Shown here: in pieces, positions 59,219-64,000 of the stretch
How positions within the stretch are numbered: position 1 is the first letter of the stretch
Layout: the number at the start of each line of letters is the position of its first letter
Source of the DNA: Opitutaceae bacterium
GTDB lineage: Bacteria > Verrucomicrobiota > Verrucomicrobiia > Opitutales > Opitutaceae
Length of the DNA stretch: 64,000 bases
Assembly (NCBI GenBank): GCA_016711225.1
Contig: JADJTK010000001.1
Span: forward strand, 186,001-250,000
Direction: 5' to 3'
The notes under the pieces: model-generated
What the model saw: the letters and a program-made list of their open reading frames with translations, nothing else
What the model was told of the DNA's origin: nothing
Databases searched by the model: none
Translations under genes and position numbers: made by a program

Positions 59219-59297
59219 TGGAGACTGGCATCGCCCGGTACGGACCCGTACGCCGGGTGGTGTGGGGGCCGGCGGCTCACTACCGCCGGCTACCCGA
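59219..59297 (+). ncRNA. 3' end (domains V-VI) of a probable group II intron
   Basis: CCCGGTACGG-ACC-CGTACG-CCGGG forms a domain-V-like hairpin with a 2-nt bulge. It is followed by a GCCGGCGG/CCGCCGGC hairpin whose 3' side is interrupted by an unpaired A before ACCCGA, as in domain VI. The three-frame translation of such ends (R-P-V-R-T-R-x-x-G-G-V-G) is familiar from bacterial group II introns. The bases after it, TTCGGCTGATT, look like the end of an attC core. No reverse transcriptase is present, so the copy is truncated. Confidence 0.5.
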
Positions 59298-59320
59298 TTC
59301 GGCTGATTTCTCATGATTGA

Positions 59321-59838
59321 TCAAACCTCGCTGACCCCAAGTCGGAACGCGAGTGCACGATCATGGCGCTTTGCTGCCTGGATTGCTGTGCCCGCCCACA
59401 ACGAGAATCCAACAGCGCAGAGGACTAGTGGGATCAAAAGCCAGACAATACCGCGGCACCAAAGAGCGAGTGACAGAATGAAGAAATCGATCACAACGAC
59501 AGCGCCCCATCCTGACTGGCGCTGCAACCGCGCCTTCAAGGCGCCACGGGATGACTTCGGCGATGACCGCAACTCAATGACCCTGTCGACGAATCGCTGG
59601 ACTGAGAAGATGCGGTCAAAGTCCTTGGTCCCGAAGCATACGAGAAACTCCTGCTCTACCTCTTGGACAAAGCGGTTGCGGCGACGGAGGCCCGAAAAGC
59701 TGCCGGAAGTAAGCCTCTTCCGCCAGGATTCACGAGGAAGAAATCCATAAAGTAGTCCTCCTCGAATGGTGCACTTGGACACACGCGATAGCGGGCGAAG
59801 ATCTCGAGTACTCTCTCACGCGTGTAGTCGTTGCTCAT
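59321..59838 (-). CDS. Cassette ORF 9 (most distal): small membrane protein, one frameshift
   Basis: Starts M-S-N-D-Y-T-R-E-R-V at 59838 and reads to about D-Y-F-M-D-F-F-L-V-N. It continues in another frame as R-K-R-L-T-S-G-S-F...Q-E-F-L-V-C-F-G, ending with two membrane helices (V-V-V-I-D-F-F-I-L-S-L-A-L-W and W-L-L-I-P-L-V-L-C-A-V) at 59321. The shift is in 59700-59745. Function unknown. Confidence 0.55.
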
Positions 59839-59840
59839 CT

Positions 59841-59939
59841 TTCGCCACAAGGTCTCAGGCCAGAGAGCCACGGCGAACCGCGGATGTTGAGGTTGAGAAG
59901 GACATGATAGAGCCGTTGCGCTGTGACCGCTGGTTAGCC
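59841..59939 (-). repeat. attC site 8 (diverged)
   Basis: The right core GGTTAGCC (59932-59939) is intact; the left core CGCCACAAG is degenerate. The interior aligns with the attC at 62135 (GAGCCACG..CGAA, ATAGAG.CGTTG). Minus-strand order is ORF, then site. Confidence 0.6.
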
Positions 59940-59946
59940 TCCGTTC

Positions 59947-60249
59947 TCATCGAGAATACCACCGCGCGTCATTATAGATTTCAGGAATCTCTTCTTCCCC
60001 CGGAGTTTGAAAACCAAGTCGCTCAAGCTCATCAAACCAACGATCTCTTTTCGATTCTGGAAGCTTTGCACCACACCATGGACAGAAGGTAATCAGAGAA
60101 ACGGCTGAGCCACCGTCGTGAATGATGATTCCATACTCGTCAAATTTTGCACAGTAGCTGACCAAAGCGTCGGGACAGTCCCAACGATCCTTGTGATGTT
60201 CGCAGGCGCTTTCAACGGCGTCCTTCATCGTTGAACAACAGTGGATCAT
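59947..60249 (-). CDS. Cassette ORF 8: small zinc-ribbon-like protein (DUF6980-like)
   Basis: 100 residues. M-I-H-C-C-S-x-M near the start, D-C-P-D-A-L-V, Y-G-I-I-I-H-D-G-G-S, F-C-P-W-C-G-A-K-L-P-E-S-K-R-D and W-F-D-E-L-E. The order and wording fit a widespread small protein family (DUF6980 by memory). The start codon is 5 bp from the attC at 60254. Cytosolic; function unknown. Confidence 0.75.
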   Translation of the reverse strand: MIHCCSTMKDAVESACEHHKDRWDCPDALVSYCAKFDEYGIIIHDGGSAVSLITFCPWCGAKLPESKRDRWFDELERLGFQTPGEEEIPEIYNDARWYSR

Positions 60250-60253
60250 TTTT

Positions 60254-60343
60254 GGCTAACGCCTCAGGTGTGCCATGCCGGGCGGCTGGCGGTGATTGGA
60301 AACCGGGCACTTTCCCGGCATTGGCACTGGTGGCTGGTTCGCC
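60254..60343 (-). repeat. attC site 7
   Basis: Ends GGCTAACG (60254-60261) and GGTTCGCC (60336-60343), with an internal imperfect palindrome (TGCCATGCCGGG / CCCGGCATTGGCA). Confidence 0.85.
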
Positions 60344-60352
60344 CTCCGTTCT

Positions 60353-60769
60353 TCATTTTCTGAATGCGATAATCGTGATGATCAGTCCGACCAGCGAAAC
60401 CAAAGGAATGCAGGCTAGAACTCTCGTCGTCTTGGTCGAGGCAAACAGGAGTGCGAATGCTGAAAGCCCGAGTGGGAGCAGGAAGGCGATGATAACAATG
60501 GCTCCTCCGCTACCACCGGAACCTGCGCTCATCGCTGCACCCAAGGCCGCCAACGCCGCAAAGTATAATCCGACCGGCAGCACGAGGAGCGACAAGATGG
60601 CTATGGCGCGCGGAACTCGGTCGGAACGCTTGCGCTCTTCTAGAACGACACCGATCCCAAGCGCGCGCGCGGTTGCCTCAGACTTCGCTGAGCCCCTGAT
60701 CACGAGCATCGCGGTAAGGGCGATAGCTCCCATCATGAAGAACAGTAGCAGTATGATTAGGACGGCCAT
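60353..60769 (-). CDS. Cassette ORF 7: small multipass membrane protein
   Basis: 138 residues with four hydrophobic helices (I-I-L-L-L-F-F-M-M-G-A-I-A-L, L-S-L-L-V-L-P-V-G-L-Y, I-V-I-I-A-F-L-L-P-L, V-S-L-V-G-L-I-I-T-I). A glycine/serine loop separates helices 2 and 3. No family recognised. Confidence 0.7.
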   Translation of the reverse strand: MAVLIILLLFFMMGAIALTAMLVIRGSAKSEATARALGIGVVLEERKRSDRVPRAIAILSLLVLPVGLYFAALAALGAAMSAGSGGSGGAIVIIAFLLPLGLSAFALLFASTKTTRVLACIPLVSLVGLIITIIAFRK

Positions 60770-60773
60770 CTTT

Positions 60774-60866
60774 CGGCGAACGCTTACGGATGAGCCACGC
60801 CGGGCCCTGGCGTGGTAGGTGAAACGGACTCTTTACCGGCGTTGGCCTCTGGCCGCTGGTTCGGCC
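60774..60866 (-). repeat. attC site 6
   Basis: Ends GGCGAACG and GGTTCGGCC, with internal GAGCCACGCCGGG and CCGGCGTTGGC pairing. The ORF of its own cassette reads through it. Confidence 0.85.
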
Positions 60867-61224
60867 ATTTTATTGCGTCTGTTGTTAGCTTGAGCTCGAT
60901 GTCGCCAAGCTTACCGGAGTGCACAATGTAGCTTCGCCTCCCTCGGGTCACGACGATACTCGTATAGTCTGCTTCGTCTAGGCACGGCAAGCTCTTCGGG
61001 AAAGAGTCGAGCTTCACAATCTCCGCAAATGAGATTTCGCTGGCACCAGTTTCCGCCAAATACTGCTCACCACATCCCACAATCTGGCGCAGGCAATTGT
61101 AGATTTCGTGTCTAGGAGAGCGAATCCGCGGGGCTGCGTAATTTGGGAATAGGGCTGCGCCAATCAGAATCGCGGTGACTACAACAGCAATGCCGATGAA
61201 ATACCGTTTACGTGATTCGCGCAT
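60784..61224 (-). CDS. Cassette ORF 6: membrane-anchored protein whose C-terminus is encoded by the attC
   Basis: 146 residues from M-R-E-S-R-K-R-Y at 61224. One N-terminal helix (I-G-I-A-V-V-V-T-A-I-L-I-G-A) is followed by a pilin-like or periplasmic domain (H-E-I-Y-N-C-L-R-Q-I-V-G-C-G-E-Q). The final P-N-Q-R-P-E-A-N-A-G-K-E-S lies within the attC. The N-terminal helix is reminiscent of pseudopilins, but the leader motif is not convincing. Confidence 0.65.
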   Translation of the reverse strand: MRESRKRYFIGIAVVVTAILIGAALFPNYAAPRIRSPRHEIYNCLRQIVGCGEQYLAETGASEISFAEIVKLDSFPKSLPCLDEADYTSIVVTRGRRSYIVHSGKLGDIELKLTTDAIKWPNQRPEANAGKESVSPTTPGPGVAHP

Positions 61225-61231
61225 TTTTGTC

Positions 61232-61322
61232 GCCGAACGCATCAAGTCAGCCACGACGAACCCGCGGACTGTGATTGGAAATCGGGTCTCATAGAGTCGT
61301 TGGATGTATCGTCTGGTTGGCC
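61232..61322 (-). repeat. attC site 5
   Basis: Ends GCCGAACG and GGTTGGCC; interior CAGCCACGACGAA ... AGAGTCGTTGGATG. Confidence 0.85.
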
Positions 61323-61324
61323 CT

Positions 61325-61717
61325 TCATTCATCATTTCCGCACACTGGCGGCGGCCAGGAGTCGGACTGAAGCGAGAGCGAAGCACGCCACACTCGCTTC
61401 ACGGTGTGGTCGGCCGCAAACTCAACGTGGAGCGTGTGGAACTGGAAATCGGCATTCGTGGACATCGGGCTACGCCATTCCTCTTCCGTAGAGGGTTTAG
61501 CTATAACCCTAAATGGAAGACCAAGTATCTGGTGGACCTTTTCTCGCTTCATCCCGACGGCAACTTTCGCCCATACGGACGGCTGAGGCAGGAGGAGATG
61601 ATCTGCTGTCGGGTCAGCCACCGCCTTTGGAGCATTAGGAGTCGCTGGATGGCCTGCGCAACCGGCCCAATGTGACGCTACCAGACAAATCAGAAGACTG
61701 GCGGGGCGTAGTTTCAT
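61325..61717 (-). CDS. Cassette ORF 5: lipoprotein
   Basis: 130 residues; lipobox W-A-G-C after a hydrophobic core. The mature part has V-G-M-K-R-E-K-V-H-Q-I-L-G-L-P-F, the usual SmpA/OmlA-like 'G-M-x-x-x-x-V-x-x-x-L-G-x-P' pattern, so it is probably a small BamE-like lipoprotein. Confidence 0.7.
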   Translation of the reverse strand: MKLRPASLLICLVASHWAGCAGHPATPNAPKAVADPTADHLLLPQPSVWAKVAVGMKREKVHQILGLPFRVIAKPSTEEEWRSPMSTNADFQFHTLHVEFAADHTVKRVWRASLSLQSDSWPPPVCGNDE

Positions 61718-61721
61718 TTTC

Positions 61722-61812
61722 GGCCAACGTTAAAGCTCAGCCACGACGAATCGCGGACCGTGATTGGAAAACGGGCATCGTAGAGTCGTTGGATGTGGCG
61801 ACTGGTTGGGCC
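61722..61812 (-). repeat. attC site 4
   Basis: Ends GGCCAACG and GGTTGGGCC; the interior is nearly identical to site 5 (CAGCCACGACGAATCG ... AGAGTCGTTGGATGTGG). Confidence 0.85.
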
Positions 61813-61818
61813 GGGTTT

Positions 61819-62127
61819 TCATTCGGTGTCGATGTACTCCGACGCATTGGTCTCGAACATCAACCGCCAGTCGCTGACGGGAACAAACGTCTCTCCCTTC
61901 TTATCGTCGAACGTAATCCAACCGCCGCATCTTTCGGAGAGGACGCGCAACTTCTGGCGCTCTTCTTCGGACAGATGGTATCGCCCTTTCGCACTCTTCC
62001 CAGTCTCCATCAGGTACCAAAGCGCATACTCGAGACCGAGCATCCACCCGGCGGAGTAAGACGCCTCAGATATCTCGCCCATCGCAATCGTGAGCGCCTG
62101 TTGGTCGGTGGTGAGATCGTGGAACAT
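61819..62127 (-). CDS. Cassette ORF 4: small cytosolic protein
   Basis: 102 residues, no signal. E-E-R-Q-K-L-R-V-L-S-E-R-C-G-G-W-I, V-S-D-W-R-L-M-F and a helix-rich N-terminus. Family not recognised. Starts 8 bp from the next attC. Confidence 0.65.
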   Translation of the reverse strand: MFHDLTTDQQALTIAMGEISEASYSAGWMLGLEYALWYLMETGKSAKGRYHLSEEERQKLRVLSERCGGWITFDDKKGETFVPVSDWRLMFETNASEYIDTE

Positions 62128-62134
62128 CTTCTTT

Positions 62135-62227
62135 CGCCCAACGCATCAGCTCAGCCACGCCGAACTGACAAATATTGATTGGAAGGCGGACATTATAGAG
62201 GCGTTGGATGTGGCGTATGGTTAGGTC
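62135..62227 (-). repeat. attC site 3
   Basis: Ends CGCCCAACG and GGTTAGGTC; interior CAGCCACGCCGAA ... AGAGGCGTTGGATGTGG. Confidence 0.85.
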
Positions 62228-62241
62228 AGGTTTTCCGTCGC

Positions 62242-62664
62242 TCATTTCGGGACTCTTGCATGATCGCTCTCAGGTGGCGCCCCCCAGCTCCCGTCAGCGC
62301 GCTGCTTCCAAGCCCAACCTGCGCCCTTCGAGAGGGGAAGAAAACTGCTCGCCGGCTGGTTTGCAGTGACCACGGCAGCATGCACCTTCTGCTGCTCGGC
62401 GATCGGACGCAATGCCGCCCAAACCTGCTCAACTTCGGACCACAGCTTCGCCATATCTTGGAAACTGATGGTCGTCTCGTACTGGAGCGAAACTGCTGGC
62501 TCATCGCTGCCATGCAAAGTCGTGCGCGTGATCGATAGCACCTTGATCTCTTTACCTGACGCTAGGCGAAGGACAGACGGAGCATCCTTGACCGGCTCTC
62601 CACCGGCCAACGCGGTGCAAACGAAGATACCGAAGAGGAGCGCAGTGCAAATAGTGTGTTTCAT
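62242..62664 (-). CDS. Cassette ORF 3: exported protein
   Basis: 140 residues; signal peptide L-L-F-G-I-F-V-C-T-A-L-A-G-G. The mature part has L-R-L-A-S-G-K-E-I-K-V-L-S-I-T-R-T and S-L-Q-Y-E-T-T-I-S. No family recognised. Confidence 0.65.
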   Translation of the reverse strand: MKHTICTALLFGIFVCTALAGGEPVKDAPSVLRLASGKEIKVLSITRTTLHGSDEPAVSLQYETTISFQDMAKLWSEVEQVWAALRPIAEQQKVHAAVVTANQPASSFLPLSKGAGWAWKQRADGSWGAPPESDHARVPK

Positions 62665-62666
62665 AG

Positions 62667-62758
62667 GACCTAACGCATCAGTTCAGACACGCCGGGCCGT
62701 GGACTCCGAGTTCGGAGGCGACACTTTACCGGCGTTGTTCTGTGACGACTTGTTCGGC
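62667..62758 (-). repeat. attC site 2
   Basis: Ends GACCTAACG and TTGTTCGGC; interior CAGACACGCCGGGCC ... ACCGGCGTTGTTCTG. Confidence 0.8.
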
Positions 62759-63133
62759 TCTGTCTTTATTTCTTTCTGAAATATCGTCGGCAACGGTTCT
62801 TGTTTCAAGACACCATTCCATCCTACAATAACGTCAGACCAATCTGCCGAAAACAAGAATTCCGCACCCACGCATACGCAATGAGGTGATGGGTGTTCGA
62901 GCAGGATGCTATGTGCAGTAGCTTCCCTTCCGGTCACGAAACCCAGAACACTATAAGCAATATGTATTCGCCCGACGGGATATTCGCTAGATAACCGTGA
63001 CAACATTACAACCCCGCTCTTGTGTATTTTCAAAACTTCACCGGTCTCTGCGCGATAGTTTCCAACGAAGGTGCGTCACGCATCCGCTCAAGATGAACGC
63101 TGTGCTGAGAAGAAAGGGAAGAAAGCGGTGCAT
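62683..63133 (-). CDS. Cassette ORF 2: lipoprotein, one frameshift, C-terminus inside attC
   Basis: From the ATG at 63133: M-H-R-F-L-P-F-L-L-S-T-A-F-I-L-S-G-C, a lipoprotein signal. After C-V-T-H-L the reading shifts near 63062-63068 to V-G-N-Y-R-A-E-T-G-E-V-L-K-I-H-K-S-G and runs to 62683, with N-K-S-S-Q-N-N-A-G-K-V-S encoded by the attC. One extra base explains the shift. Function unknown. Confidence 0.55.
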
Positions 63134-63136
63134 ATC

Positions 63137-63227
63137 AGCCGAACGATTCAGGTGTGCCATGCCGGATGCCGGGTGACGATTGGAAGAACGACGTGATCCC
63201 GGCATTGGCACTGGTGTCTTGTTAGGC
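63137..63227 (-). repeat. attC site 1b (between cassette ORFs 1 and 2)
   Basis: Ends GCCGAACG and TTGTTAGGC; interior GTGCCATGCCGGATGCCGGG ... CCCGGCATTGGCAC. The stop codon of the next ORF lies in its GCCTAAC core. Confidence 0.88.
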
Positions 63228-63716
63228 TTCTGTCTGGATATACTTTCCATATACAGCGTCTCGCCATGCCAGCAAATCTGGCATCAATCCGGAGAAATGT
63301 GGGTATCCCATCTCATGCAAACAATTCGTGACGTAATATTCAGCACACGGATCGACTCCGATTGCTAGGAGGGGGGCTTTGGTCGTTGCTCGTATGGGTT
63401 CAGGATCCTCCGCGTGCTTCCAGCAATTCGCCACGGAGTGAAGTACCTGCGCCACCGGCTGGCCTTTTCGGACTGGTCCAAGAACTAGTGCCTCTCCTCG
63501 GAGCGCTCGCAAAATTGCACACACCGATGCTATATAACGCTGAACGGCCACGGAACCAGTCCCCGCCAAATGCTCCATCGGGTCGAAAAGGTCACATAGC
63601 TCGGGATGATTCCAGTCGATGCCGGCATGAGCCGTTTCTAGGTGCCGAGTGATTACCCCTAGGATGTCCGCTAGGTAGTCCTTCTCGAAGTCAACCGAGT
63701 TGAGGGTGATAATCAT
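63222..63716 (-). CDS. Cassette ORF 1: cytosolic protein of unknown function
   Basis: 164 residues, acidic. D-W-N-H-P-E-L-C-D-L-F-D-P, Q-R-Y-I-A-S-V-C-A-I-L-R-A and E-Y-Y-V-T-N-C-L-H-E-M-G-Y-P. It ends Y-I-Q-T-E-A with the TAA formed by the attC core, the classic cassette arrangement. No family recognised. Confidence 0.7.
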   Translation of the reverse strand: MIITLNSVDFEKDYLADILGVITRHLETAHAGIDWNHPELCDLFDPMEHLAGTGSVAVQRYIASVCAILRALRGEALVLGPVRKGQPVAQVLHSVANCWKHAEDPEPIRATTKAPLLAIGVDPCAEYYVTNCLHEMGYPHFSGLMPDLLAWRDAVYGKYIQTEA

Positions 63717-63723
63717 TTCTGTA

Positions 63724-63815
63724 TGCCTAACGTCAGAGGTCTGCCGCTCCGGGCAGCCGATCGTGATTGGAAGTCGGACACCTTCCCGGAGTTGGCAGTG
63801 GTGTCTTGTTGGGCC
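63724..63815 (-). repeat. attC site 1a (right-most in the window)
   Basis: Ends TGCCTAACG and TTGTTGGGCC; interior CTGCCGCTCCGGGCAGCCGA ... TCCCGGAGTTGGCAG. Confidence 0.85.
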
Positions 63816-64000
63816 GATTTCTTCTTCTGGAAAAACGTGTGTGAAATGTGGAGGAAAGCAGTGCCACTCCGAGATAGAAGAGCACCAGAAGTATCCATGC
63901 TAGTCCGTCCTCAGGCCATATCGCCGCATGCGCACGGAAATGATTCGGGAAGACAAGAGCAGTTGGAAAGCAGTAGACGGAGAACGGAACCGGAAATCGA
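63733..64000 (-). CDS. 3' part of a further cassette ORF, membrane-protein-like, probably frameshifted
   Basis: A minus-strand frame, A-W-I-L-L-V-L-F-Y-L-G-V-A-L-L, ends in attC sequence at 63733. The sequence before it fits another frame (F-S-V-Y-C-F-P-T-A-L-V-F), with a shift near 63898-63903. The start lies beyond the window. Confidence 0.35.
   Translation of the reverse strand, partial: RFPVPFSVYCFPTALVFPNHFRAHAAIWPEDGLAWILLVLFYLGVALLSSTFHTRFSRRRNRPNKTPLPTPGRCPTSNHDRLPGAADL

Noticed and set aside
59841..63815. Regularly spaced repeats considered as a CRISPR array
   Set aside because: Units are about 90 bp, imperfectly palindromic and variable inside, spaced by whole ORFs of 300-500 bp, with integron-type cores; CRISPR repeats are 25-40 bp with short spacers.

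Overview
The window is GC-rich, densely coded bacterial chromosome. It most likely comes from the Verrucomicrobiota, probably the Opitutaceae. The clues are several secreted proteins sharing a C-terminal or N-terminal 'Y-x-V-E-x-S-x-D-L-x-x-W' module, a phosphotransferase fused to a RapZ C-terminal domain beside a MurU-like nucleotidyltransferase, and many REP-like hairpins of the GTNG-plus-stem-loop type. No rRNA, tRNA or CRISPR array was seen. The assignment is inference from gene style, not from a marker gene.

Layout. 0-8 kb: secreted proteins (alpha/beta hydrolase, two tandem exported SagB-like nitroreductase paralogs, a multidomain metallophosphoesterase). 8-16 kb: Fsr-type MFS exporter, peptidase T, a secreted protein, and two nucleic-acid or lipid phosphodiesterase-type proteins (EEP and PLD). 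16-23 kb: purU, yajQ, an Mpv17-like membrane protein, a REP-associated tyrosine transposase framed by four REP hairpins, the MurU-like/AmgK-RapZ pair, an IS remnant, and satP with a clear terminator. 23-25 kb is an accessory patch of lower GC: an antitoxin-like protein with a PIN toxin remnant, then an orphan Rhs tip with a candidate immunity gene. 25-38 kb: SLC13-type permease, sensor kinase, tandem transglutaminase-TPR paralogs, nucleotide-sugar epimerase, glutaredoxin, gltB and gltD. 38-58 kb: small housekeeping and membrane genes (ArsC-like, TetR/DUF2141/DUF2269 operon, carbonic anhydrase, MscS channel, HIT, PRMT-like, PhnA/YjdM, SDR, esterases, PAS protein), three tiny lysine-rich proteins, and many REP-like repeats between genes.

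58.5-64 kb is different. After a repeat-rich stretch and the 3' end of a probable group II intron comes an array of small minus-strand ORFs of lower GC, separated by about 90-bp imperfect palindromes with GTTRRRY/RYYYAAC-type ends. These are integron attC sites. Eight are visible, plus an interrupted one at the distal end, so this is a chromosomal integron cassette array. Its orientation puts the integrase and attI beyond the right edge of the window. The cassettes encode lipoproteins, membrane proteins and small cytosolic proteins, mostly of unknown function.

Many otherwise convincing genes carry single-base frameshifts, often at short homopolymers (EEP, purU twice, the MurU-like gene, a lipoprotein, three cassette ORFs), and there is a long G/C homopolymer patch near 58.8 kb. 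I read most of these as consensus errors in the assembly rather than true pseudogenes, but the sequence alone cannot decide.
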